From positions 222,028 through 286,027 of the forward strand of contig NZ_JAQSIO010000005.1 in the NCBI RefSeq assembly GCF_028649455.1: DNA of 64,000 bases, written 5' to 3'. A model generated the notes under the pieces. It searched no databases and was not told the DNA's origin. It saw only the letters and a list, made by a program, of their open reading frames with translations. This DNA is from Curvibacter microcysteis (GTDB taxonomy: Bacteria > Pseudomonadota > Gammaproteobacteria > Burkholderiales > Burkholderiaceae_C). A program made the position numbers and the translations under genes. Below, piece by piece: positions 37,463 through 46,478 of this stretch; the stretch's first letter is position 1; each line of letters begins with the position of its first letter.

Positions 37463-38398
37463 ATGAAACTCGCCACACTCAATGCCCTGGTGGCCGCCAT
37501 CGAAGAAGGCAGCCTGCGCGGCGCCGCCCGCCGGGTGGGGGTCTCGCAACCCGCGCTGACCAAAATGATCCGCGAGTTGGAACTGGAGCTGGCCGCGCCT
37601 TTGCTGATGCGCACCTCGCGCGGCGTGCAGCCCACCGCCCAGGGCAAGGTGCTGTACGAGCGCTCCGTCAAAGCCAACCGAGAGCTGCGCGCCGCGGTCG
37701 AAGAGATCAACCAAATGGACGGCCGCCTGATCGGCGAACTGCACCTGGGCGCCGTGCCACTGGCGGTGATGCTGCTGATCCCCGAGACCCTGCGCACCTT
37801 TGTGCGCGACTTCCCCCACATCCGACTGCGCGTGAGCGAGGAGCTGTACGTGGCCCAGTTGCACAAGCTGCGCTCGGGCGAGGTCGATGTGACCGTGGGC
37901 GGCATCCCGGACGACCTCTCCACCGGCGAGTTCTTTGTCGAGCCGCTGATGAAAACCATCATGGTGCCCACCGTGCGCAAAGGCAGTGCCTGGCTGAAGG
38001 CCAAGCACTTGGTCGACCTGCAGACCGCGCAGTGGGTCTACACCGGGGCCAACAGCGAGTCGGGCTACGCCAAGCTGTTCTTTGAACGCCACGGCTTGCA
38101 GCCACCAGCCATTGGCGCCATCGTCAACTCCACGCTGGCCCTGCTGTCCCTGGTCTGCTCGGGCGACTACGTGGCCTTGATGCCGCTGCAGATCGCGCGG
38201 CTGCCCATCGTGGCGGCCTTCATCGACATCATCGAGCTCGAAGAACAGGGCTACCCGCTGGAAGTCGGCGCCATTTTGCGCAGCGACTCCGTGCCCTCCC
38301 CCGTGCTGCGCCACCTGCTGACGCACCTGCACCGGGCGGCGCACCAACTCAGCCAGGGCCGGGTGCCCGACCTGGGCCTGGGCCACCACCTGCTGTGA
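37463..38398 (+). CDS. LysR-family regulator of gallate catabolism
   Basis: A 311-residue transcription factor. The winged helix-turn-helix is at residues 1-60 (GSLRGAARRVGVSQPALTKMIRELE), followed by the linker helix and a periplasmic-binding-protein-like effector domain (about 90-295). LysR proteins bind T-N11-A boxes as tetramers and respond to a pathway metabolite. Its divergent placement to galA suggests it controls gallate dioxygenase, comparable to GalR in Pseudomonas putida. Direct control of the porin and binding-protein genes downstream is possible but unproven. Confidence 0.9.
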   Translation: MKLATLNALVAAIEEGSLRGAARRVGVSQPALTKMIRELELELAAPLLMRTSRGVQPTAQGKVLYERSVKANRELRAAVEEINQMDGRLIGELHLGAVPLAVMLLIPETLRTFVRDFPHIRLRVSEELYVAQLHKLRSGEVDVTVGGIPDDLSTGEFFVEPLMKTIMVPTVRKGSAWLKAKHLVDLQTAQWVYTGANSESGYAKLFFERHGLQPPAIGAIVNSTLALLSLVCSGDYVALMPLQIARLPIVAAFIDIIELEEQGYPLEVGAILRSDSVPSPVLRHLLTHLHRAAHQLSQGRVPDLGLGHHLL

Positions 38399-38407
38399 GG
38401 CGGCGCG

Positions 38408-38428
38408 GTGATCACCTGACGTGATCAC
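38408..38428. promoter_or_regulatory. pair of GTGATCAC palindromes upstream of the porin
   Basis: GTGATCAC occurs at 38408-38415 and 38421-38428, separated by CTGAC. Each 8-mer is itself palindromic and the whole could also form a hairpin. It begins 10 bases after the LysR stop and 123 bases before the porin start. There is no T-run, so an operator is more likely than a terminator. Confidence 0.4.
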
Positions 38429-38550
38429 GCCTCTGGGCCCAGCATCTGGGCGAGGCGCTTGATTTTTCGCAGACTCCTGAGCGCAGGGCGGCGCTGTGGC
38501 CACGGCCTCGCGCCCCCGCCTTGAAAACGCTTTTCATCAGGAGACAAACC

Positions 38551-39702
38551 TTGAACCCCACCCACCTCCGCGCCCACCGAGCGGCACGCGCCACCCCCTT
38601 GGCCCTGGCCCTGCTGACACTGCTGGGCGGCGCTGCCCAGGCGCAAAGCTCGAGCGTGTCGATCTACGGCAGCCTCGACCAGTACTTCAACCACATGAGC
38701 AGCAGCAGCGGCACCACGCTCAACACGCTGCAAGACGGCAAGGACCTGCGCAGCCGGCTGGGCTTTCGCGGCGTGGAAGACCTGGGCGGCGGCCTGTCGG
38801 CCAAGTTCCAGCTCGAGATGGGCTTGAGCGCCAACAGCGGCGCCACGGCAGACAGCAGCCGCGCCTTTGACCGCCAAAGCTGGGTCGGCCTGGCCCATGC
38901 TGAGTACGGCGAGCTGCGCCTGGGCCGCCAGAACTCGGCCCCTTTCACCAAGGGCGACTACACCGACTTCACGGCGCGCACCCTGGGCTCGATCGTCAAC
39001 AACTTTGGCGTGCCGGCCCGCTTTGACAACGACCTGGCCTACATTTCTCCCCGCTGGGGCGGCCTGCAAGTCGAAGGGCACTTTGCACAGCAACAGGCCA
39101 GCGCCTCGAGCACCCAGGTGTCCACCCCCATCGTGCAGCTGGCCGCCGACTACCTGAACGGCCCGACCCGCGTCGGCTATGCCGGTCTGGTGGCCAAGGC
39201 GCCGCAGAACGCGGCGCTGAACGCCAATGTGTTCTACCACTACGCCTACGCGAATTACGACTACGGTCAGGGCAAGCTCTACGCAGCCTATGTGCGCTCG
39301 AACAACGTGGCCGCCACCGCCAATGGCAACAACGCTGGCAGCGTGCTGAGCAACGTGGGTGGCGTCGTCAACTGGACCTCGACCTCGGTTAACCGCACCT
39401 TTGACATCGTGCAACTCTCGGCCGACTACAAGGTCACGCCTGTGCTACGCGTCGGGGCCCTGTGGGGTCGCATCCACGACACATCGGGTGCAGGCCAGAA
39501 CGCCAGCGGCGGCGCGTTCGGGGCCTACTACAGCCTGTCCAAGCGCACCACACTGTCGGCCCTGTACGAAACCATGAAGAACGACCCCAACGCGGGCTTC
39601 CGGCCCGCAGGCTCGGCCGGTTTGAGCCCGAACTTCGCGGGCAGCGACGTGAACGGCCGCACGATCAAGGGCTTCCAGTTCGGCGTGCTGCACCGCTTCT
39701 GA
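38551..39702 (+). CDS. Gram-negative porin (Burkholderiales type)
   Basis: A 383-residue trimeric-type outer-membrane porin. The signal peptide ends in GGAAQAQ and the mature part opens SSVSIYGSLDQYF, the usual first strand. LGFRGVEDLGGGLSAKFQLE and YGELRLGRQNS are family signatures, and the chain ends with aromatic GVLHRF. I chose TTG 38551 because AGGAGA lies six bases upstream and gives a clean signal peptide. The next in-frame start upstream (TTG 38521) has none. It follows the LysR gene and may admit aromatic acids for the gallate pathway. A strong terminator follows 59 bases after the stop. Confidence 0.93.
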   Translation: MNPTHLRAHRAARATPLALALLTLLGGAAQAQSSSVSIYGSLDQYFNHMSSSSGTTLNTLQDGKDLRSRLGFRGVEDLGGGLSAKFQLEMGLSANSGATADSSRAFDRQSWVGLAHAEYGELRLGRQNSAPFTKGDYTDFTARTLGSIVNNFGVPARFDNDLAYISPRWGGLQVEGHFAQQQASASSTQVSTPIVQLAADYLNGPTRVGYAGLVAKAPQNAALNANVFYHYAYANYDYGQGKLYAAYVRSNNVAATANGNNAGSVLSNVGGVVNWTSTSVNRTFDIVQLSADYKVTPVLRVGALWGRIHDTSGAGQNASGGAFGAYYSLSKRTTLSALYETMKNDPNAGFRPAGSAGLSPNFAGSDVNGRTIKGFQFGVLHRF

Positions 39703-40022
39703 GCGGGCCGCCAGGTCATTTTTCTGCGAGTCTTCTCCCAGGGCACCGGGCCTGGGCTTCAGGCGTGGGTCCCTCGGGGCTCACGCCTTTTTTGCGCGCG
39801 GGGCGTGGCGCCTGGCGCAATAACCGCAGGTTTTCACGCCATCGCTTCTGCCATCTTCCGGCGTGGGCCTCTGGTTTGCAGAATTCGGGCCACTGTTGCC
39901 CCAGGTCAAAGACGGCAAGGCGCGTTGGGGTAGCCACCCAGCCTCGGCCGCCCAGGCGCCCACCGTCCGCCCTGCCGGCACACAGCCCGGCCACCTGTTG
40001 GCCTGAATTGTTCGGAGACAAA
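39703..40022. other. intergenic region between porin and binding-protein gene
   Basis: This 320-base stretch carries the porin terminator (listed separately) and the leader of the Bug-type binding-protein gene, with GGAG ahead of its ATG. Open frames on the minus strand here lack a ribosome-binding site and a plausible product. No further structure was noticed. Confidence 0.6.
39761..39793 (+). terminator. intrinsic terminator after the porin gene
   Basis: A 13-pair stem starting AGGCGTG and closing with CACGCCT, containing two G-T wobbles and a TCG loop, runs directly into six T on the plus strand. It is a strong Rho-independent terminator for the porin transcript. Confidence 0.85.
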
Positions 40023-41018
40023 ATGCACTTCACGACCCCACAGCGGCCCCGCCGCGCCCTGCTCGCCTTGGCTGCCGCCAGCGGCCTGTCCGCCCTCGTG
40101 GCCCCCGCCCTGGCGCAGGACTTTCCGCAGCGCCCGGTGCGCATCATCACGCCCTTCCCCGTGGGCAGCGGCCCCGAAGGGGTGGCCCGCTTGCTGGCCG
40201 ACAAACTCTCGCGTGCCTGGGGCAAGTCGGTGCTGGTGGAAAACCGCCCGGGCGGCAACGGCTTTGTCGCCATTGACGCCTTCAAGCGCGGCGCCAACGA
40301 CGGGCACGACCTGATCCAACTGGACAACGTGCACCTGACGGCCTACCCGCACCTGATGAAGAAGCTGCCCTACGACCCGGTGAAGGACTTTGAGCCGGTG
40401 CTGCCGCTGTTCAAGGCCTACTTCATGGTGGCCACGGCCAAGACCAGCCCCTACCGCGACTTCAAGGACCTGCTGGCCGACGCCAAGGCGCGCCCGGGCC
40501 AGCTCAACTACGGTTCCTGGTCGGTGGGCAACCCGGTGCACCTGGGCTCGGCCCGTCTGGCCGCGGCCACGGGCGTGGACATGACCCATGTGATCTTCAA
40601 GGAGACGACCCAGCTCTACACCTCGGTGGCCAATGGCGATCTGTCGTTTGCGCTGGGCTCCAGCGGCAGCACGGGGCCGCTGTACCGCGCCGGCAAGATC
40701 AAGTACCTGGCGGTGGCCGCGCCGAAGCGCCTGGCCGCCTTCCCCGATGTGCCCACGCTGGCCGAGGCCGGCGGCCCCAAGGACCTGGAAGTCAGCGGCT
40801 GGACCACGCTGGCCCTGCCGCCTGGCCTGCCGCGCCCGCTGGTGGAGCGCCTGCGCCGCGACCTGCAAAAGGTGCTGGCAGAACCCGACATGCTGGAGAA
40901 GTTCACGGCCTTTGGCTACGAGCCCTTCCAGATGCATGGCACGTTTGATCAGTACATCAGCGCCGAATCCAAGACCATGGCCGAAGTGATCCGCGCCACC
41001 CGCTCCTCGCTGGACTGA
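40023..41018 (+). CDS. Bug/TctC-family solute-binding protein
   Basis: A 331-residue periplasmic binding protein of the tripartite tricarboxylate transporter family, greatly expanded in Burkholderiales. It has a signal peptide (ALLALAAASGLSALVAPALAQ), then the diagnostic opening DFPQRPVRIITPFPVGSG, VLVENRPGGNG, the DPVKDFEPV segment and AGKIKYLAVAAPKRLAAFPDVPTLAEAG. Family members bind carboxylates such as citrate or aromatic acids. Position next to gallate genes hints at an aromatic ligand. No TctA/TctB membrane subunits are nearby, as is usual for orphan Bug proteins. ATG 40023 is preceded by GGAG. Confidence 0.94.
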   Translation: MHFTTPQRPRRALLALAAASGLSALVAPALAQDFPQRPVRIITPFPVGSGPEGVARLLADKLSRAWGKSVLVENRPGGNGFVAIDAFKRGANDGHDLIQLDNVHLTAYPHLMKKLPYDPVKDFEPVLPLFKAYFMVATAKTSPYRDFKDLLADAKARPGQLNYGSWSVGNPVHLGSARLAAATGVDMTHVIFKETTQLYTSVANGDLSFALGSSGSTGPLYRAGKIKYLAVAAPKRLAAFPDVPTLAEAGGPKDLEVSGWTTLALPPGLPRPLVERLRRDLQKVLAEPDMLEKFTAFGYEPFQMHGTFDQYISAESKTMAEVIRATRSSLD

Positions 41019-41033
41019 GCGCGGGCCAGGCGC

Positions 41034-41402
41034 TCAGCGCGCGTTGAGCTTGTCGGCCGTGGCGGCGTCCAGCACACCGGTCACCTTCAGGCCTTTTTCC
41101 TGCTGAAAGCGGCGCAGCGCCGCGCGGGTCTTGGGCCCCACCAGACCGTCCGCGGTGCCAGCGGCATAGCCCAGTTGGTTCAGCCGCTCCTGCGCCTGCC
41201 GGACCGCACTCAGCGGGTCGGCGGCCACCGGGGCCACGGCCACGGGCGCTGCGGCCACCGGCGCAGGCGGCGCCAGGCTGGGGCTGGGGGTGGGGGCCAC
41301 CGGGGCAGCGGGGGCCGGGCTGGGTGCCGGCGGCGCCGGGGTGGAACAAGCGGCCAAGGCAGCCGCCACCAGCAAAGAAGGAATCAGACAGAACGGTTTC
41401 AT
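41034..41402 (-). CDS. peptidoglycan-binding lipoprotein
   Basis: A 122-residue lipoprotein with lipobox LAAC, a Pro/Ala/Val-rich linker (about 20-60) long enough to span part of the periplasm, and a C-terminal peptidoglycan-binding domain of the PG_binding_1 type (VRQAQERLNQLGYAAGTADG, KTRAALRRFQQEKGL). It probably anchors to the outer membrane and contacts the cell wall. ATG 41402 gives the complete lipoprotein signal. The open frame upstream is not supported. It converges with the Bug gene 15 bases away. Confidence 0.88.
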   Translation of the reverse strand: MKPFCLIPSLLVAAALAACSTPAPPAPSPAPAAPVAPTPSPSLAPPAPVAAAPVAVAPVAADPLSAVRQAQERLNQLGYAAGTADGLVGPKTRAALRRFQQEKGLKVTGVLDAATADKLNAR

Positions 41403-41493
41403 GGTGCGCAAGCGAAGCGCCGCCCCTGGACGGAGCGGCCAAACGCGTAGCGTAACGGATGCGGGGCGCTCCCAGCCGCACGCGCGGGCGCCT

Positions 41494-43944
41494 TCAGCTC
41501 CGGGTCCAAGCCTCAAAGGGCTGCCAGCGCTGCAACCAAGGTCCAAAGTCGGCGGCAGGCATGGGGCGCGCAATCACAAAGCCCTGCGCCAACTCACAGC
41601 CCATGGCCAGCAGCTTCAAGCCCTGCGCCAGGCTCTCCACGCCCTCGGCCACCACCTCGCGGCGAAAGGCCTGGGCCAGGCTGATGACGCCTTGCACGAT
41701 GGCCAGGTCTTCCGCGTCGTCCAGCATGTCGCGCACAAAGCTCTGGTCGATCTTCAGCGTCTCGGCGGGCAGACGGCGCAGGTAGGTCAGCGAGGAATAG
41801 CCCGTGCCAAAGTCATCCACCGCGAAGCGCACACCCATCTGATGGCAGTCGCGCATGATGTGGGACACCTGCTCGATGTCGTCCAGCGCATTGCTCTCCA
41901 GCACCTCGAGTTCAATGCGGCTGGGCGCCACATCGGGGTAAGAGGCCAGGCAAGCGGCCAGGTGGGCCGCAAAGCCGGGGCGCTGGATCTGGCGCGCCCC
42001 CACATTGAGGCTCAGTTGCAAGTCCAGGCCGTGGCGCTGCCACTCGCTGAGTTGGCGCAGGCCGCGCTCCAGCACCCAGTCGCCCAGCAGCTCCTCCAAC
42101 AGGTGCCCATTGACCAGGGGAAGAAAGGCCGCTGGCAGCAAAAGGCCGCGCTCCGGGTGGTTCCAGCGGATCAGGGCTTCGGCCCCCACCACGGCACCGG
42201 TGCGCATGTTCACCTTGGGCTGGTAGAGCAACTCGAATTGTTCGGCGTGCAGGGCCTGGCGCAGCTCAACCAGCGAGCCCGCGCGGCTCTTCAACGCCGC
42301 CTCCTGCACCGGGTCGAAGATGTGGAAGCGGTTCTTGCCTGACTGCTTGGCCTCGTACATGGCCTGGTCGGCATGGCGCAGCAGTTGGTCGGCGTCCACA
42401 TCGTCCTGCGGGAACAGGGTGACACCGATGCTGGCAGAGGCCTGCAAGGTCACGCCCGCCACCGACTGCGGCGCGGCACAGGCTTGCAGAATGCGCTCAA
42501 CCGACTGCACGCAGGACTCGACGCACCCCACGTCGCTGAGCACCGCCACAAATTCGTCGCCCCCCATGCGGGCCAGGGTGTCGGTTTCGCGCAGCGCCTG
42601 CTTCATGTGCTGGGCCACCGCCATCAGGAACGAGTCGCCCACGTCGTGACCATGGCCGTCGTTGATGGTCTTGAAGCCATCCAGGTCCAGGTAGAGCACG
42701 GCCAGCGACTGGCCTCGGCGCCGGCACTGGCCCATGGCCTGGCGCAGCCGGTCCGACAGCAGCAGGCGGTTGGGCAGGTTGGTCAAGGCGTCGAAATGGG
42801 CGATGTGCTCCAGCCGTTCCTGCTGCACGCGGATCGAGGTCACGTCCGCGAACAAGGCCACGTAGTTCTGCACCTGCCCCAGGGGGTCGCAGACCCGGCT
42901 GACCGTGAGCAGACCCGCGTAGGCCTCGCCGTTCTTGCGCCGGCTCCAGATTTCGCCCTGGCAATGGCCTTGTTCGAGCAGGTCGCGGAGCAGGGGCGCC
43001 AACACCTCGGGGCCATCGCGCCCGGAGCGGAAAAACTGCGCCGTCTTGCCCAGCACCTCGTCGCGCGCATAGCCGGTGATGCGGCTGAAGGCCTGGTTCA
43101 CATCGATCAACTGGCCGTGCACGTCGCAAATGGCGATGCCCTCGTTGGCATGGGTGAACACACTGGCCGTCAGGCGCAACTGGGACTCCATGGCCTTTTG
43201 GGCCGAGATGTCCCGCACGATCTTGGAGGCACCCTGCACCCGCCCTGCCGCGTCGCGGATCGGGGAGATGCTGACCGACACCGGCACCAAGGTGCCAGCC
43301 TTGGTCTGGCGCACCGTCTCAAAGTGCTGGATGCGCTGGCCGACCCGGATCTGGGCCAGGATGTCGTCTTCCTCATGCAATCGGTCCAGGGGCAGCAAGC
43401 GCAGCAGGGGTTGGCCCAGCATCTCCTCGGTGCGGTAGCCAAACAGGCGCTCGGCCGCCGCGTTCCAGCTGGTGACGATGCCCTCGGGGGTTTTGCTGAT
43501 GACCGCGTCCTCGGTCGACTCCACCAGGGCTTTGAAGTACTGCAGGTGCTCGTGCAGCTGCATGTGCTCGGTGATGTCGCGTGCAATTTTGGAGGCGCCC
43601 ACCACGCGACCGTGTTCGTCACGGATCGGCGAGATGGTCACCGAGACCTGGATGGGCAAGCCGTCTTTGCGCAAGCGCACGGTCTCGAAATGGTCCACCA
43701 GCTCGCCCAGCATCACCTTTTCGATGATGAAGCGCTCCTCATTGAGCCGGTCCGGCGGAAACAGCAGCAGGAGCGACTGGCCCAGCATCTCGGCCTCGGT
43801 GTAGCCAAAGATGCGCTCGGCGGCGGGGTTCCAGCTGGTCACGCGCCCATCCAGCGACTTGGTGATGATGGCGTCGTCACACGACCGCAAAACCGACTCG
43901 AAGAAGCTGATGGCCATCGAAGATTGAGTGAGCAGTTTTTTCAT
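41494..43944 (-). CDS. PAS-PAS-PAS-GGDEF-EAL cyclic di-GMP protein
   Basis: An 816-residue cytoplasmic protein. Three PAS domains (about 12-135, 138-258 and 262-385) are followed by GGDEF (about 390-550) and EAL (about 560-805). The cyclase loop is intact (MGGDEF), with an RxxD inhibitory site (RETD) five residues upstream. The phosphodiesterase motifs EALIRW, DDFGTGYSS and EGVES are also intact, so it may be bifunctional. The first two PAS domains are close relatives (SWNPAAERIFGY and SWNAAAERLFGY). ATG 43944 follows GGGAAG. It is divergent from the four-PAS chemoreceptor, so a link between cyclic di-GMP and taxis is plausible. Confidence 0.94.
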   Translation of the reverse strand: MKKLLTQSSMAISFFESVLRSCDDAIITKSLDGRVTSWNPAAERIFGYTEAEMLGQSLLLLFPPDRLNEERFIIEKVMLGELVDHFETVRLRKDGLPIQVSVTISPIRDEHGRVVGASKIARDITEHMQLHEHLQYFKALVESTEDAVISKTPEGIVTSWNAAAERLFGYRTEEMLGQPLLRLLPLDRLHEEDDILAQIRVGQRIQHFETVRQTKAGTLVPVSVSISPIRDAAGRVQGASKIVRDISAQKAMESQLRLTASVFTHANEGIAICDVHGQLIDVNQAFSRITGYARDEVLGKTAQFFRSGRDGPEVLAPLLRDLLEQGHCQGEIWSRRKNGEAYAGLLTVSRVCDPLGQVQNYVALFADVTSIRVQQERLEHIAHFDALTNLPNRLLLSDRLRQAMGQCRRRGQSLAVLYLDLDGFKTINDGHGHDVGDSFLMAVAQHMKQALRETDTLARMGGDEFVAVLSDVGCVESCVQSVERILQACAAPQSVAGVTLQASASIGVTLFPQDDVDADQLLRHADQAMYEAKQSGKNRFHIFDPVQEAALKSRAGSLVELRQALHAEQFELLYQPKVNMRTGAVVGAEALIRWNHPERGLLLPAAFLPLVNGHLLEELLGDWVLERGLRQLSEWQRHGLDLQLSLNVGARQIQRPGFAAHLAACLASYPDVAPSRIELEVLESNALDDIEQVSHIMRDCHQMGVRFAVDDFGTGYSSLTYLRRLPAETLKIDQSFVRDMLDDAEDLAIVQGVISLAQAFRREVVAEGVESLAQGLKLLAMGCELAQGFVIARPMPAADFGPWLQRWQPFEAWTRS

Positions 43945-44388
43945 GGACTTCCCGATCCAAAAGGCTGGGCCTGTCGCACCAGGCCCCGGCGCGCGGTGGG
44001 ACGTGTCGGTGAACCCGCACAGCCCCCACTGCTTGACGCCACGAAGCCTCGTTGCATCCCCCCAGACCGCGCGCTCTACCGGCGCCCTCCCAGTCGGGGT
44101 CGACGGCTCATTGTGCCGGTATTTGTGACTATTTGTGTATCCCGCGACGCATCCCACTCAGCATCGGGAAAGACCCTAGGCCAACGCGCTGGCGGCCCAG
44201 ACAAGACAATGAGGAACACCCCTGGAAATGGCAAAAAATTCTTGTAATACGCATTTATATCGTTTTAAAATGCCACTTATCTGATTTTAATAAGATAAAT
44301 TTGATTTTCATCTGAGTCACGACCCCAGCCAGCGAGCCTGCACCCCAGGCGCGGCCTGGGTTCCTGCCTGTCGCCCACCCGGAGACCC
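43945..44388. other. divergent intergenic region between cyclic di-GMP and chemoreceptor genes
   Basis: This 444-base stretch is GC-rich on the left and distinctly AT-rich at about 44215-44320. A possible promoter for the chemoreceptor is TTGTAA followed some 17 bases later by TTAAAA near 44234-44270. A six-base inverted repeat TTATCT/AGATAA lies close behind. These are weak assignments. GGAG precedes the chemoreceptor ATG. No coding frame is convincing. Confidence 0.55.
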
Positions 44389-46470
44389 ATGACGTCCGCC
44401 TTGCACCTTGACCCCCACCACCCACTGCCGCTAGACCCAGGTGTCTGGGAAGCCTTGAACCGCCGCCAGGTGATGGTCGAGCTGAACCTGGACGGCGAAC
44501 TGACCGGATGCAATGCGCTCTTCAGCAAGTGGCTGGGGTTCAGTCACGCCGCCATGCTGGGCCAGCACCACAGCCATTGGTTGGACCCCGAGTTCCGGGC
44601 GGCCTTTGACTTCGATGCCCTGTGGCGCCGCCTGCTGGGCGGCCAGTCCGAGGCCCACGAGCTCAAGTACCTGACCCAGGACGGCTCGGTGCTGTGGATG
44701 CTGACGTCCTTCAACCCCATCCCCAACGAGGCGGGGCAGATCAGTCGGGTGGTCCTGCTGGGGGCCAACATCACCCAGGTCAAACTCAAAAGCGCGGACT
44801 ACGAGGGCAAGATCCAAGCCATCAACCGCGTGCAGGCCGTCATCGAGTTCGACCTGCGAGGCCATGTGATCAATGCCAACCGCTTGTTCCTGGACGCCTT
44901 TGGCTATGAACTGCCCGAAATCCTGGGCAAGCACCACCGCATGTTTGTCGACAACGATGAGGTCAACACCCCGGCCTACCAGGCCTTCTGGGAGAAGCTG
45001 GGCCAAGGCGCCAGCGAGTCGGGTGAGTACAAGCGCTTTGCCAAGGGCAGCCGCGAGGTTTGGCTGCAAGCCTCGTACAACCCCATTTTGGATGTGGAGG
45101 GCAAGCCGCTGAAGGTGATCAAGTACGCCACCGACATCACCGCCACCAAGCAACGCAATGCCGACTACCAAAGCAAAATCGAAGCCATCAACCGCGTGCA
45201 AGCGGTGGTGGAGTTCGACCTGCAAGGCCGCATCCTGCAGGCCAACCCCAAGTTCTTGCAGGTGATGGGTTACACCGAGGCCGAGCTGCTGGGCCAGCCG
45301 CACAGCCTGCTGTGCGAGCCCGAGCTGGCTGCTTCCATCGAGTACCAAAACTTCTGGAAGCACCTGGCCGGTGGCCAGTACCAGGCCGGCGAATTCAAGC
45401 GCCGCGCCAAGGGCGGCCGCAGTGTCTGGCTGCAGGCCAGCTACAACCCGGTGCTGGACCCCGAAGGTCGGCCCATCAAAGTGGTCAAGCTGGCCACGGA
45501 CATCAGCGCCGAGAAGCTCAAAAACAACGAGGTGGCGGGCAAGCTCGACGCCATTGGCCGCTCCCAAGCGGTGATCGAATTTGACCTGCAAGGCACGGTG
45601 CTGGCGGCCAACCCCAACTTCCTGCGCACCATGGGCTACACGGCGCAGGAGGTGATCGGCCAGCACCACAGCCTGTTCTGCACGCCCGACTTGATCGTCT
45701 CGCCCGAGTACCGCAACTTCTGGGCTGACCTGGGTGAGGGCAAGTTCAAATCGGCGCGTTATCGCCGCGTGGGCAAGCACGGCGCCGAGGTCTGGATCCA
45801 GGCCACTTACAACCCCATCCTGGACACGGCCGGCCAGCCCTACAAGGTGGTCAAGTACGCCATCGATGTCAGCGAGCAGGTGGCGCGCGAACGCACCATC
45901 GTGGCCAAGGTGCAGTCCATGTCCGAGGTGTTGCAAGCACTGAGCACCTCCATCCAGGGCATTGCCCAAAGCACGCGCCAGTCCACCGACCTGGCCCAGC
46001 AAACCCAGACCGAGGCCGCGCAAGGCAACCTGCTGCTGGGCCGCTCGCGCGAGGCCATCACGGCGATCCAAAGCGCCTCGTCCTCCGTGCACGAAATCAT
46101 CGAGACCATTGGTGACATTGCCAGCCAGACCCACTTGCTGGCCTTCAACGCTGCCATCGAGGCGGCCCGCGCGGGCGAGCACGGTGTCGGCTTCTCGGTG
46201 GTGGCCGACGAGGTGCGCAAGCTGGCTGAGAAGTCGGCCCTGGCCGCCCGCGAGATCGCCAAGCTCATCAACGAAACCGTCAACCGCGTCAACGAAGGCA
46301 GCCGCCTGTCCAGCGAGGTGGAGCAGGCCTTCACGCTGATCGTCGACTCGGTGCGCAACACCAGCGCCTCCATCGCCTCGATCTCCAACGTCACGTCGGA
46401 CCAGGCCGAAGCCACCCACCAGGTCAGCGCCTTGCTCAAGGACTTGATCGCGGCCACGGAAGGCTCTTGA
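44389..46470 (+). CDS. soluble chemoreceptor with four PAS domains
   Basis: A 693-residue cytoplasmic receptor without membrane helices. Four tandem PAS domains (about 20-135, 143-257, 265-379 and 387-500) precede a receptor signalling domain whose tip is near residue 581 ([17 protein letters not shown]). Three of the PAS domains carry a GxHH motif (GQHHSHW, GKHHRMF, GQHHSLF) and the third has GQPHSLL. The layout resembles the biofilm-dispersal receptor BdlA, which has two PAS domains, and Aer-like redox sensors. The cofactor (heme, flavin or none) cannot be told. It is followed nine bases later by a triple-CheW gene. Confidence 0.94.
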   Translation: MTSALHLDPHHPLPLDPGVWEALNRRQVMVELNLDGELTGCNALFSKWLGFSHAAMLGQHHSHWLDPEFRAAFDFDALWRRLLGGQSEAHELKYLTQDGSVLWMLTSFNPIPNEAGQISRVVLLGANITQVKLKSADYEGKIQAINRVQAVIEFDLRGHVINANRLFLDAFGYELPEILGKHHRMFVDNDEVNTPAYQAFWEKLGQGASESGEYKRFAKGSREVWLQASYNPILDVEGKPLKVIKYATDITATKQRNADYQSKIEAINRVQAVVEFDLQGRILQANPKFLQVMGYTEAELLGQPHSLLCEPELAASIEYQNFWKHLAGGQYQAGEFKRRAKGGRSVWLQASYNPVLDPEGRPIKVVKLATDISAEKLKNNEVAGKLDAIGRSQAVIEFDLQGTVLAANPNFLRTMGYTAQEVIGQHHSLFCTPDLIVSPEYRNFWADLGEGKFKSARYRRVGKHGAEVWIQATYNPILDTAGQPYKVVKYAIDVSEQVARERTIVAKVQSMSEVLQALSTSIQGIAQSTRQSTDLAQQTQTEAAQGNLLLGRSREAITAIQSASSSVHEIIETIGDIASQTHLLAFNAAIEAARAGEHGVGFSVVADEVRKLAEKSALAAREIAKLINETVNRVNEGSRLSSEVEQAFTLIVDSVRNTSASIASISNVTSDQAEATHQVSALLKDLIAATEGS

Positions 46471-46478
46471 GGCAGGCC

